Positions 54,100-62,737 of a DNA stretch of 64,000 nt are shown here, in pieces. The DNA comes from an uncultured Clostridia bacterium (GTDB lineage Bacteria > Bacillota > Clostridia > Christensenellales > CAG-138), in NCBI GenBank assembly GCA_944366945.1, contig CALVWJ010000006.1, positions 39,088 to 103,087 on the forward strand. The letters are read 5' to 3'. Below the pieces are notes generated by a model. It was not told the origin of the DNA. It searched no databases and was given only the letters and a program-made list of their open reading frames with translations. Both the position numbers and the translations under genes were made by a program. Numbering within the stretch: the first letter of the stretch is position 1; the number at the start of each line of letters is the position of its first letter.

Positions 54100-54918
54100 A
54101 TGCAGGGGATGACCTTAGGCTTTTTTACGAACCCACAAAAACAAAGCGCTGTAGATGGCCTTTTAACTGGCTTATCGTCTGCGCTTTTACAAGGCTATTC
54201 CTGCTGTGTAGATGCGTCTCTGCTTCCTCTAATTCCGGAACCGCTTCCCACGATCGATCAAAAAATACCGGATTATATCCTCGCTTTTGGCGGGGATGGG
54301 ACGATTCTGCGCGCTGCTTCAAAAGCGGCAGAACTGGGGATCCCGATTTTGGGAATCAACCTCGGACGCGTTGGCTTTTTAAGCGAGATCACGCCCGATC
54401 AGCTTCAAACGGCTTTTGCCCGGCTTGAGCAGCATGCATTTGCGCTGGACAAGCGCATGATGCTTGCCTGCCGCGTCAACGGGGGATCGCCGCACTACTG
54501 CTTAAACGAAACGCTTCTTTATAAGCGTGCGTTTTCTGGAATTGTTGACATCAGCGTTGAGATAAGCGGCGTGCAGGCAGGTTCCGTAATGTGCGATGGT
54601 ATCATTGTAAGCACGACCACGGGATCCACGGGCTACTCCATTTCCGCAGGTGGCCCAGTGGTTGCGCCGGAATTAGATGTTGCGATTATCACACCGATCT
54701 GCCCGCATACGCTTTCTTTTCGCCCGATTATCGCGCCGGTAGATGCACAAATGTGCTTTTCCATGAACAGTGAAGGGTATATTTCCCTTGATGGGATTTA
54801 TACAGCTGAAATCAGCCGGGATGATAAGATTGTCGTCTCCCGTTCGGAGCGGCAGGTCGCGTTTATCAAGTTTGAAGAGCGGAACATATATTCTTTGATC
54901 CGCAGCAAGCTATCGTAA
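54100..54918 (+). CDS. nadK: NAD kinase
   Basis: 272 residues. AFGGDGTILRA (the GGDGT catalytic loop, about residues 65-69), GINLGRVGFLSEI, the NE pair in LNETLLYKRAF and STTTGSTGYSISAGGPVV identify the family. It phosphorylates NAD to NADP. Own promoter; argR follows after 27 bases. Confidence 0.97.
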   Translation: MQGMTLGFFTNPQKQSAVDGLLTGLSSALLQGYSCCVDASLLPLIPEPLPTIDQKIPDYILAFGGDGTILRAASKAAELGIPILGINLGRVGFLSEITPDQLQTAFARLEQHAFALDKRMMLACRVNGGSPHYCLNETLLYKRAFSGIVDISVEISGVQAGSVMCDGIIVSTTTGSTGYSISAGGPVVAPELDVAIITPICPHTLSFRPIIAPVDAQMCFSMNSEGYISLDGIYTAEISRDDKIVVSRSERQVAFIKFEERNIYSLIRSKLS

Positions 54919-54945
54919 GATATACTATACAGGAGGAATAACTCA

Positions 54946-55398
54946 ATGAAAGCGGCACGACACGCGATGATCCTGGATCTGATTGAGACGTTCAACATCG
55001 AGACGCAGGACGATCTGGCAATGCGCTTAAAGGATCGCGGGATCAACGTTACGCAAGCAACCGTATCACGCGACATCAAGGAACTGCGCCTCATCAAGGT
55101 GTTGGCAGAGGATGGCGGCTATAAGTATGCTACGGTGGACAAGGCAGAGGCGGGCTTAAAGGAACGCTTTATCCGGATCTTTTCCAATTCCGTAGTATCG
55201 ATTGCGAGCACTTCCAACCTCATCATCATCAAAACGATTTCGGGCACCGGAAATGCAGCCGCAGAGGCCATCGATTCCATGCGCTGGAATGAGGTGGCTG
55301 GAACGCTGGCAGGAGATAATACAATTTTCGTTGCGATTAAGGATATGAAAAGCGTGCCCGAACTGGTAAAACGGTTTAACGCAATGCTGAAACAGTAA
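54946..55398 (+). CDS. argR: Arginine repressor ArgR
   Basis: 150 residues. N-terminal winged helix (RHAMILDLIETFNIETQDDLAMRLKDRGINVTQATVSRDIKELRL) and C-terminal hexamerisation/arginine-binding domain with GTGNAAAEAIDSM and AGDNTIFVAI. It controls arginine genes; in Firmicutes it commonly sits before recN as here. ACAGGAGGAATA precedes the start. Confidence 0.96.
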   Translation: MKAARHAMILDLIETFNIETQDDLAMRLKDRGINVTQATVSRDIKELRLIKVLAEDGGYKYATVDKAEAGLKERFIRIFSNSVVSIASTSNLIIIKTISGTGNAAAEAIDSMRWNEVAGTLAGDNTIFVAIKDMKSVPELVKRFNAMLKQ

Positions 55399-55407
55399 AT
55401 ACCAATT

Positions 55408-57111
55408 ATGCTGCAAAGACTCTTTATCGAAAACGTCGCTCTCATAGAGCGGCTGGAAATTGAATTCCATGCGGGGTTTAATGTACTTACCGGAGAAACA
55501 GGCGCAGGGAAATCAATTATAATCGATGCTGTAAACTTTGTGCTCGGCGAACGTGCCAACCGAGAACTAATTAGGCACGGTGCGCAAAAGACAAAGGTGG
55601 AAGCCGTTTTTGATATTGCGGATTGCGGCGGGACAAAGGCCGTATTAGAAGAACAGGGGATAGAATGCGAAGAAGATACGCTGTTCCTTTCGCGTGAACT
55701 TTCAGTGGGAGGAAAAAATATTTGCCGTATCAATGGGACGCTTGTGAGCGTTGCGATGCTGAAAGCGGTTTCAGATACGCTGATAGATGTCCATGGTCAG
55801 CATGAGCATCAATCCCTGCTCGCTCCGGAAAACCATATTGCCTTTTTAGATGCTTATGCGCACGCGGAAATTTCTCCTGTGCGTGCAGCATTATATTCGA
55901 TTTATTCGGAATATTCGTCCTTACGGCGGGAGCGCTTAAGCGGGTTTGGCTCTACGGCTGAACGTGAGCGCCAAATGGACGTCCTTCATTATCAAATCAA
56001 CGAAATCGCATCTGCCGCGCTTGCACCCGGCGAGGATCAAACGTTGCAGGCAGAACGTTCTTTGCTTGCAAATGCCGAAAAAATCCTGCTTGCTATTGAA
56101 GGGGCATACGAACAGCTCAACGGTGAAACTGGCGCGACAACTGCAGTTGGCGCTGCACAGCACGAGATGGAAAGCATTTCCGAATATGCAAAGGAATATG
56201 AGGAAACAGCACAAAAGCTTGCAGATGCCTATTATACGCTGGAGGATGTTGGCTATACTTTGCGCAATATGAAAGGTGCACTGGAATTTGACCCGGAGCG
56301 GCTGAATCAAATCGAATTGCGCTTGGAACGCATTTCTGATTTAAAGCGGAAATATGGCGGAACGCTTGACGATGTGCTTTCTTTTGAAAAAGATGCTCAA
56401 ATGCAGTTGGATGCGTTGTTGCAAGCTGACAGCCGGGCGGCTGAACTCGATCAAAAACTCGCCACTGCAAGCCAACAGTATTTTATGCTTGCACAGAAGC
56501 TGACAGAACTGCGTAGGGCCGCTGCCGATCGGCTATGTCAAGACGTCCTATCTCAGCTGCGTGCGCTTGGCATGGAAAAGGCCGCGTTTTGTGTTGCATT
56601 TGCAGAACAGCAACAAGCGGAAGAGCCTCAAGAAAATGGAATGGATGCGTTGGAGTTCTTGCTCAGCGCGAACCCTGGAGAGCCGCTTAAACCACTCGCA
56701 AAGGTTGCTTCGGGCGGTGAGCTGTCTCGTATTATGTTGGGGTTTAAAGCGATCTTTGCGGACAACGATAGGATCGGCACGTTGATTTTTGATGAGATCG
56801 ATACGGGCATCAGTGGGCGAATTGCTGGCACTGTTGGAGAAAAAATGGTTCGCATTGCGGATCGACATCAAGTGATCTGCGTTACACATTTACCACAGAT
56901 TGCAGCGCTCGCGGATGTGCATTATCTTGTAGAAAAAACCGATGATGGTGCGTCTACGCAAATTTCAGTGCGCCTTCTTGATGCTGATGGAAAATATAGG
57001 AGAATTGCCCAGATGATGGATGGAAGCAGCGATTCTGTACTTGCGCTTGAGCATGCTAAAAACCTTGTGGACAAGGCAGAAGCATTCAAACAGACACATC
57101 GGAAACATTAA
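55408..57111 (+). CDS. recN: DNA repair protein RecN
   Basis: 567 residues, SMC-like. Walker A in LTGETGAGKSIIIDA near residue 30, long coiled-coil arms (about 150-380), signature SGGELSRIMLGFKAI, Walker B LIFDEIDTGISGRIA and CVTHLPQIAA. It acts early in double-strand break repair. It starts 9 bases after argR without a strong ribosome binding site. Terminator follows. Confidence 0.97.
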   Translation: MLQRLFIENVALIERLEIEFHAGFNVLTGETGAGKSIIIDAVNFVLGERANRELIRHGAQKTKVEAVFDIADCGGTKAVLEEQGIECEEDTLFLSRELSVGGKNICRINGTLVSVAMLKAVSDTLIDVHGQHEHQSLLAPENHIAFLDAYAHAEISPVRAALYSIYSEYSSLRRERLSGFGSTAERERQMDVLHYQINEIASAALAPGEDQTLQAERSLLANAEKILLAIEGAYEQLNGETGATTAVGAAQHEMESISEYAKEYEETAQKLADAYYTLEDVGYTLRNMKGALEFDPERLNQIELRLERISDLKRKYGGTLDDVLSFEKDAQMQLDALLQADSRAAELDQKLATASQQYFMLAQKLTELRRAAADRLCQDVLSQLRALGMEKAAFCVAFAEQQQAEEPQENGMDALEFLLSANPGEPLKPLAKVASGGELSRIMLGFKAIFADNDRIGTLIFDEIDTGISGRIAGTVGEKMVRIADRHQVICVTHLPQIAALADVHYLVEKTDDGASTQISVRLLDADGKYRRIAQMMDGSSDSVLALEHAKNLVDKAEAFKQTHRKH

Positions 57112-57163
57112 ATTATTTTGCTGGATATCTCCAGTATAGCACAGCGACTTCATGCAAAGCATA

Positions 57164-57195
57164 AACACTGCGGCCGGAAAGGTTGCAGTGTTTTT
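57164..57195 (+). terminator. Terminator of recN, close to the spoIVB start
   Basis: AACACTGC (57164-57171) / GCAGTGTT (57185-57192) followed by TTT. It lies only 15 bases before the spoIVB ATG. Confidence 0.75.
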
Positions 57196-57209
57196 AATTG
57201 AGGTGGAGC

Positions 57210-58469
57210 ATGAAGCAAAATGCATTGCGTGTATTGATAAAAACTCTCGGGAGCATCGCCTGCGCGGTGCTTTTGCTCGTGAACTTGAGTCCATCGGTGC
57301 GCGCTGTGCGCGACCTTCCTAAGAATATATACATTGATGATAACAATGGCTGGGAACAACTCGCAGACATTCATGGCCCATTTACACTTTCCGATGAAAC
57401 CGGAACGGAAGTTGGAAGCAGCCTTTCTGAAACGCTTGAACAAGCACAGAGTTTTCAAGAAGGCGACTATGTAATCAAGCTGTTCGGGCTTCCGGTTAAA
57501 CGGGTAAGCGTTCATGTCCGAGAAACGGTATATGTGATGCCAGGCGGCTATTCAGTGGGCGTAAGCATGTATACAAAAGGCGTATTAATCGTAGGGCTTG
57601 GAAGCATCGACACGGCAGAAGGCCGCGTAGCGCCCGCTGCGGCAGCTGGCCTGCGTGCAGGAGACGTTCTTATTAGCATTGACGGCATTGAAGTGGAGGG
57701 AGCAGAGCATATGGCGGAGCTTTGTGCAGCGCATCAAGGTGGTGATTTTGTTGCAACGGTTTTACGGGATGGAGAGACGCTCACCTTTACTGTAACGCCA
57801 GCTATTGATCTTACAGATGGCGTGCCGCGCGTCGGCATGTGGGTGCGGGAAAGCACGGCTGGAATTGGAACGCTTTCGTTTTATGTAATGAGCAACCTTC
57901 AGTATGGCGCGTTAGGCCATGCTGTGACGGATGCTGATACTGGAGAAAGGCTCTTGATCAAGCGTGGAGAAATCATCCGTGCCAGTATTATTGGTGTTGC
58001 ATTGGGGGAACAGGGATCGCCTGGAGAAATTAAGGGAACATTTAACGTTTTGAGCAAACGGCTTGGTACCATAGAACGCAATACACAGTACGGCGTATTT
58101 GGTACGTTATACGAGCCGCTTGAGAACCCACTCTATCCAGAAGGTGTGCCGCTTGCATATCCAGATGAGCTACAGGAAGGGCCAGCACAGCTTCTAACAA
58201 GCGTTGACTCAGATGGAGTAAAGGCATATGATTGCGAAATCATCAAGTTGTATCCGCAAAATGAAGCTGATACAAAAGGCATGGTTATCCGCGTGACCGA
58301 TCCAGAGCTGATCGAAAAAACAGGCGGTATTGTGCAGGGTATGAGTGGAAGCCCGATATTGCAGAATGGGAAACTGGCTGGAGCCGTGACGCATGTTTTT
58401 ATCAATGATCCACTAAAAGGTTATTGCGTCTATGCTCTGTGGATGGAGGAAAACTGCGTTCAAAATTAA
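57210..58469 (+). CDS. spoIVB: SpoIVB serine peptidase (S55), signalling across the spore membranes
   Basis: 419 residues. N-terminal signal anchor (about 8-28), a PDZ domain (about 100-190) with AAAAGLRAGDVLISIDGIEV, and the S55 peptidase with LGHAVTD (His237) and GGIVQGMSGSPI (Ser381); acidic residues Asp364 and Glu366 lie before it, where the family has its Asp. SpoIVB cuts SpoIVFA to trigger pro-sigma-K processing in Bacillus; in Clostridia its role is less clear. It precedes spo0A, as in most spore-formers. Confidence 0.95.
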   Translation: MKQNALRVLIKTLGSIACAVLLLVNLSPSVRAVRDLPKNIYIDDNNGWEQLADIHGPFTLSDETGTEVGSSLSETLEQAQSFQEGDYVIKLFGLPVKRVSVHVRETVYVMPGGYSVGVSMYTKGVLIVGLGSIDTAEGRVAPAAAAGLRAGDVLISIDGIEVEGAEHMAELCAAHQGGDFVATVLRDGETLTFTVTPAIDLTDGVPRVGMWVRESTAGIGTLSFYVMSNLQYGALGHAVTDADTGERLLIKRGEIIRASIIGVALGEQGSPGEIKGTFNVLSKRLGTIERNTQYGVFGTLYEPLENPLYPEGVPLAYPDELQEGPAQLLTSVDSDGVKAYDCEIIKLYPQNEADTKGMVIRVTDPELIEKTGGIVQGMSGSPILQNGKLAGAVTHVFINDPLKGYCVYALWMEENCVQN

Positions 58470-58530
58470 TGTTCGGAGCGCTAGCGCGTTGCTTAACCCT
58501 AAATATATTTTTCCAATAGCTTATTTACAA

Positions 58531-58571
58531 TGCGTCAAACTTTGTCGCATAAGTGAGCAAAATGTCGATAA
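58531..58571 (+). promoter_or_regulatory. Possible Spo0A boxes upstream of spo0A
   Basis: TGCGTCAAAcTTTGTCGCA (58531-58549) is a near-perfect dyad whose right arm TTTGTCGCA resembles the 0A box (TTTGTCGAA), and TGTCGATAA (58563-58571) is a third near-match. They lie 110-150 bases before spo0A, fitting self-regulation. Confidence 0.45.
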
Positions 58572-58680
58572 ACATGGGGAAGGACTTGCCATAAATTGGT
58601 TGGTTGTAATAAAATGTATAGCAATAAACAGTAACACCCAATCGTCCAGCATCGCTTTTCGGAGGGGGCAGGAAAAGTTC

Positions 58681-59463
58681 ATGGCAAACTATCATCTGCT
58701 GATCGTTGACGATAATCTAAGACAGAGCAGCATGCTTGCTGACAGGTTTATAAAAGAAGGTGGATGGTCTGCTGACATTTGTTGCAACGCTGCAGATGCT
58801 TTAGATTTTTTTACAAAAAAAAGCCCTGATATAGCATTGATCGATATGCTTATGCCCGAGATGGATGGGGCGGAGTTTATGATGCAATGCCGGGAACGCA
58901 AACTTGGCGAAAAGACCAAGTTTATAGCGCTGTCTTCTTTGACCAGTGAAGAAATCATTAAGCTTACGCAATCGCTTGGCATGGCCTACTTTATCGCCAT
59001 GCCGACTTCACCAGATAGCATTTACCGAAGGGTTGCCCGCTTGGTTGGCGCACTGCAAGAAGGCAGCGCAGCAACAAAACGGCAAAAAAGGGCTGATAAA
59101 AGCTATGATGTTGACCGTGAACAAATTATAACCAATTATTTGCATATCATTGGCATTTCGCCACATGTCAGCGGATATCGGTATTTGAAAACTGCAATTG
59201 AATACAGCGTTGAAAATTATGGAAAGAAACTGTGTGTTACAACGGATATTTATCCAGAAGTTGCGCGCATCTGTAAATCAACTCCAAAACGTGTAGAACG
59301 GAATATCCGCACCGCGATTGACCGCGCCTGGTTCCATGGAAATATTGAGATGCAGCATAAGATGTTCGGTTATACCGTAAATGACAACAAAGGCCGACCA
59401 ACAAATAAAGAATGCATTGCTATGCTGACGGATCGCACCGTAATGCGCCAAAAATACCGTTGA
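58681..59463 (+). CDS. spo0A: Sporulation master regulator Spo0A
   Basis: 260 residues. Receiver domain (1-125) with acidic Asp10/Asp11, phospho-acceptor Asp55 in LIDMLMPEMDG, and Ser85; the conserved switch Lys is replaced by Met107 in YFIAMP. The C-terminal Spo0A_C domain (about 140-255) has the recognition helix region STPKRVERNIRTAIDRAW and the end PTNKECIAMLTD, so it is a genuine Spo0A. It controls entry into sporulation when phosphorylated. The start follows GGAGGGGGCAGGA. Transcription probably ends at the hairpin just behind it. Confidence 0.95.
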   Translation: MANYHLLIVDDNLRQSSMLADRFIKEGGWSADICCNAADALDFFTKKSPDIALIDMLMPEMDGAEFMMQCRERKLGEKTKFIALSSLTSEEIIKLTQSLGMAYFIAMPTSPDSIYRRVARLVGALQEGSAATKRQKRADKSYDVDREQIITNYLHIIGISPHVSGYRYLKTAIEYSVENYGKKLCVTTDIYPEVARICKSTPKRVERNIRTAIDRAWFHGNIEMQHKMFGYTVNDNKGRPTNKECIAMLTDRTVMRQKYR

Positions 59464-59493
59464 TCTTAAATTTAGAAATCCAAGAATAACAGG

Positions 59494-59539
59494 CCGCTCG
59501 TCCAAGTATATTGAAGCATAGAACGGAAGGGCGGTTTTT
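59494..59539 (+). terminator. Hairpin terminator of spo0A containing the next gene's ribosome binding site
   Basis: CCGCTCGTCC (59494-59503) pairs with GGAAGGGCGG (59525-59534) with one mismatch and one G-U, followed by TTTTT. GGAAGGG in the 3' arm is the only Shine-Dalgarno for the ATG at 59544. Confidence 0.6.
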
Positions 59540-59543
59540 GCTT

Positions 59544-60143
59544 ATGCCAAAATTAGAATCAATAAAAAAGACGCGGTTTTTTCATCTTTGCATGGAACAC
59601 CCGTATGCACTGGCTTTTGGCTGTGGTTTTTTGGTATTGGGAGCTGCAACTGGGATGTCCACAAGTGCAGTGCTTGCCCGTAGCGGATTGATTATGGATT
59701 GCGCGCAGCGTGCAACGCAATCAGTGCACTTGCTCAGTGGCTTTCTGCGAGTAGCGCTTTTTAATTTGATGCTTTGCTGCGGTGTACTTATTTGCACTGT
59801 GCAACCTTCGGCTTTTCCTCTTTCTTGCATTTGTCTCGCATTAAAAGGATTTGCACTCGGCTTTGCGGTGCGGCAGTTGTACATGGAATATGCATGGTGG
59901 GGGGTAACTTATGGTATACTGGGTGTATTGCTACCATCCTTTTGCATGCTAACAGGAATGACGTTTTGCTTTAGTTACGGGGTATCGCAGCTCCCTGTTT
60001 TACAAAAGCAGGAAAAAAGCCGTGAAAAGAATAGCGAAAACGTTTTGGAACCCTGCATTCAGCTTACGATCTTCCTTACGCTGCTTGGAACGCTCTTGGA
60101 AGGGATTGTAGCGCAAATCATATTGCGTCTCCTGCTTACTTAG
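59544..60143 (+). CDS. spoIIM: Stage II sporulation protein M-like membrane protein
   Basis: 199 residues, about five membrane helices. The segment FNLMLCCGVLICT...ALKGFALGFAVRQLY...GILGVLLPSF resembles the SpoIIM/DUF95 core (KGF-x-LGF followed by a hydrophobic stretch and LP). The position between spo0A/spoIVB and deoB matches the Bacillus spoIIM-ripX-drm order, which supports the call; similarity is weak by eye. In Bacillus SpoIIM drives peptidoglycan degradation during engulfment together with SpoIID and SpoIIP. Confidence 0.7.
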   Translation: MPKLESIKKTRFFHLCMEHPYALAFGCGFLVLGAATGMSTSAVLARSGLIMDCAQRATQSVHLLSGFLRVALFNLMLCCGVLICTVQPSAFPLSCICLALKGFALGFAVRQLYMEYAWWGVTYGILGVLLPSFCMLTGMTFCFSYGVSQLPVLQKQEKSREKNSENVLEPCIQLTIFLTLLGTLLEGIVAQIILRLLLT

Positions 60144-60157
60144 ATAAGCGCATGAAA

Positions 60158-60186
60158 TTGACTGAAAACGGCTGCGGTGGTACAAT
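60158..60186 (+). promoter_or_regulatory. Promoter of deoB
   Basis: TTGACT (60158-60163), 17-base spacer, TACAAT (60181-60186), with TG one base upstream (extended -10). Confidence 0.8.
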
Positions 60187-60203
60187 ATTTCCGAGGTGAA
60201 AGC

Positions 60204-61370
60204 ATGAAAAAACGTGTAATTTTGATTGTTCTCGACAGCGTTGGGATTGGAGCACTGCCGGATGCAGCAAAGTTTGGGGACGCTGGCGCGCATACGCTTG
60301 GCAACATATATGCGCAGCGCGGCGGTATGGAGATTCAAAACCTTCTTTCGCTTGGCCTTGGTAATATTGAGAATTCGAGATTGCCTGCAGTGAGCACTCC
60401 AAAGGCAGCGTTCGGTCGAGCGGCCGAGAAAACATTTGCAAAAGACACAACTTGTGGTCATTGGGAAATGGCTGGCATTATCATGGACACGCCTTTTAAA
60501 ACATATCCCAATGGATTTCCTAAGGAGCTGATTTCACAATTTGAACAAAAAATTGGGCGCGGCACGCTGGGAAACTGCGTTGCATCTGGAACGGTCATTA
60601 TACAAGAGCTCGGCGATGAGCATGTGCGGACGGGGAAACCAATCGTATATACATCGGCGGATAGCGTATTTCAGATTGCTGCACATGAAGAAGTAATCCC
60701 GCTTGCAGAGCTTTATCGCATCTGTGAAATTGCCCGCTCCATGCTTGTAGGGGAAAACCTGGTAGGCCGGGTGATCGCGCGGCCGTTCCTTGGCAGCAAT
60801 GGGAACTATACGCGCACGGAAAACCGGCGGGATTATGCAATTGAGCCCGTTGCAGAAACCATCCTGGACCGCTTTGCAAGCCTTGGACTCAAGAATATTT
60901 CCATCGGGAAAATTGAGGACATTTTCTGCCATAGGAATGTTGGCTTGGTGGATCACACCAAGAACAACCACGATGGAATTGAAGCGACGTTAAAGTATGT
61001 TAAACAGGGAGATGGCGATTTTATCTTCACAAATCTCGTAGATTTTGATATGCTTTATGGCCATCGCAACGACGTGGAAGGCTATGCAAAGGCGCTGGAG
61101 TATTTTGACGCACGCCTGCCCGAGCTCATCGCAGCGCTGCATGCAGGAGACCTCGTCATCATTACTGCGGATCATGGCTGCGACCCAACCTATCCTGGGA
61201 CAGACCATACAAGAGAATATATCCCACTCCTCGCGTTCGGCCCTGCATGGGAAGGTGGAGTATCCCTTGGTACGCGTGCAACTTTTGCAGATATTGCAGC
61301 TACGGTATCCGAATATTTAACGGGAGAAACCTGGCAAAAAGGAACTTCTTTCCTAAATGAAATGCGCTGA
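60204..61370 (+). CDS. deoB: Phosphopentomutase
   Basis: 388 residues, alkaline phosphatase superfamily. [29 protein letters not shown] (Thr nucleophile region), [32 protein letters not shown] with metal ligands. It interconverts ribose/deoxyribose-1- and 5-phosphate in nucleoside breakdown. GAGGTGAAAGC precedes the ATG. No nucleoside phosphorylase is adjacent, unlike Bacillus, where pupG follows. Confidence 0.97.
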   Translation: MKKRVILIVLDSVGIGALPDAAKFGDAGAHTLGNIYAQRGGMEIQNLLSLGLGNIENSRLPAVSTPKAAFGRAAEKTFAKDTTCGHWEMAGIIMDTPFKTYPNGFPKELISQFEQKIGRGTLGNCVASGTVIIQELGDEHVRTGKPIVYTSADSVFQIAAHEEVIPLAELYRICEIARSMLVGENLVGRVIARPFLGSNGNYTRTENRRDYAIEPVAETILDRFASLGLKNISIGKIEDIFCHRNVGLVDHTKNNHDGIEATLKYVKQGDGDFIFTNLVDFDMLYGHRNDVEGYAKALEYFDARLPELIAALHAGDLVIITADHGCDPTYPGTDHTREYIPLLAFGPAWEGGVSLGTRATFADIAATVSEYLTGETWQKGTSFLNEMR

Positions 61371-61390
61371 ACCAAACCAGATTTGGCATG

Positions 61391-61447
61391 AAACCCTTCC
61401 TGCGGAAATATGCTTAAAGTACACAACGCAGGAAGGGTTTGTTTATT
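61391..61447 (+). terminator. 14-bp hairpin terminator of deoB containing the next gene's ribosome binding site
   Basis: AAACCCTTCCTGCG (61391-61404) pairs perfectly with CGCAGGAAGGGTTT (61427-61440) across a 22-base loop, then GTTTATT and the ATG at 61448. AGGAAGGG in the 3' arm is the only Shine-Dalgarno for that ATG. Confidence 0.8.
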
Positions 61448-62611
61448 ATGACGCAACGTTCTATCATTCGGCGCGCCACAGCGCTGTTGCTTGTGACAAT
61501 ACTGTGCGTTTTCTGCATTGGGACGGCATTTGCTGAACCCGATTCTGAACCTGTAGATTTATCCCGTGCAAAAAGTGCGGTGATTGCCGAACTCTCTTCG
61601 CTTACCCCGGTGATTGCAAAAGAAACAGACGTTAAGCTGGATGTGGCAGGCCTTGCGCGCCTGCCGGTGTTGCTTTATGTGTGCGAATCTATCGATGCGG
61701 GCAAGCTTGCCCTCGATGCTACTGTTACGGTGAGCGAAGCTGCCGCTGCTGTGCCGGGCCCAACCGCGTTTGTTGAGGCAAATGAACGAATTTCGGCGGA
61801 ATCCCTTCTGAAGGCAGCCGTTATGATCCTTGCCGGCGATGCGATCCAGGCGCTGGCAGAAGCTTGCGCCGGGACGAGCGGCGCTGCCCTCTCCTCCATA
61901 AACGCACGCCTTTCGGAGCTCTCCATCGAAGCAGAATGCATGTCGCTTTCTGCAGAAGGGGTTCGGCTTTCAGCAAACGATTTATTAAAACTGGGGGCTG
62001 CACTGGCAGAATCGGAAACCTTCTGTGCATATAGTGCAGTATATATGGATGAGATTGTGCATGAAAAAGGAAACAGAACAGAGCTTGTGAATGCCAACCG
62101 CCTCATCCGAAACACAACGGGCTGTTTTGGCATGGCGACTGGATCTTCAACGGAGGCTGGATACTGTGGATTGTTTGGCGTTCGAAGAGGGGAAACTGCC
62201 TATCTTTGCGTAGTAACCGGAGCACCCGATTCGGCTATGCGGTTTTCAATCGCGCAGGAGATGATTGAGTACTGCTTTGTAACCTATAAAGCGACAACAC
62301 TTGCACGCGCCGGGGAGGTGCTCGTTGAGGCCATGCCAATACATGGTGCAACCGTTCATTCGGTGGATCTTGTTGCAGGTGCAGATGCCGTACTTTTGCT
62401 GCGGCAGGGGGAAACTTATGAACGGACACTTTCCCTGCCAGAGACGCTAGATGCACCTATCCATGCTGGGCAAGCGGTAGGAAAGGCCTATTTTACTGGT
62501 CCCGACGGCAATGTGGTGGCAGAAATTGACCTGCTGCCTCAAATGGATGTGCCATGTGCAACACTTTGGGATCATGTGCGGCGTGTGTTCGTGAACTGGC
62601 TGCATGGATGA
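61448..62611 (+). CDS. DacF-like D-Ala-D-Ala carboxypeptidase homologue without catalytic residues
   Basis: 387 residues with a signal peptide (about 1-29) and the S11 peptidase fold: VLLYVCESIDAGKLALDATV, ESLLKAAVMILAGDAIQALAEA and ELVNANRLIRNTTGCFGMATG line up with Bacillus DacF. But SxxK is G68-L-A-R71, SGN is L128-A-G130, and KTG is A230-T-G. A C-terminal domain follows from about residue 280. So the penicillin-binding active site is gone and it may be a structural or regulatory protein. It occupies the dacF place after deoB. In Bacillus dacF is forespore-expressed. Confidence 0.8.
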   Translation: MTQRSIIRRATALLLVTILCVFCIGTAFAEPDSEPVDLSRAKSAVIAELSSLTPVIAKETDVKLDVAGLARLPVLLYVCESIDAGKLALDATVTVSEAAAAVPGPTAFVEANERISAESLLKAAVMILAGDAIQALAEACAGTSGAALSSINARLSELSIEAECMSLSAEGVRLSANDLLKLGAALAESETFCAYSAVYMDEIVHEKGNRTELVNANRLIRNTTGCFGMATGSSTEAGYCGLFGVRRGETAYLCVVTGAPDSAMRFSIAQEMIEYCFVTYKATTLARAGEVLVEAMPIHGATVHSVDLVAGADAVLLLRQGETYERTLSLPETLDAPIHAGQAVGKAYFTGPDGNVVAEIDLLPQMDVPCATLWDHVRRVFVNWLHG

Positions 62612-62656
62612 TAAAGCAGTTGCATAGCGCGCTACCAAGCTAAAATAGACCGCGCC

Positions 62657-62685
62657 TTGCATCATGAACGCCTTTACCGTATAAT
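62657..62685 (+). promoter_or_regulatory. Promoter of the site-2 protease gene
   Basis: TTGCAT (62657-62662), 17-base spacer, TATAAT (62680-62685). Confidence 0.75.
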
Positions 62686-62737
62686 AATAAGGCCTGCCTC
62701 TCAAAGCAGGTAATACGATGCGAGGAGAAGTATACCG

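Noticed and set aside
61381..61427. Sigma-F/G promoter in or before the hairpin loop upstream of the DacF-like gene
   Set aside because: GCATG and GGAAATATG partly resemble the elements, but spacing and several key bases do not fit.
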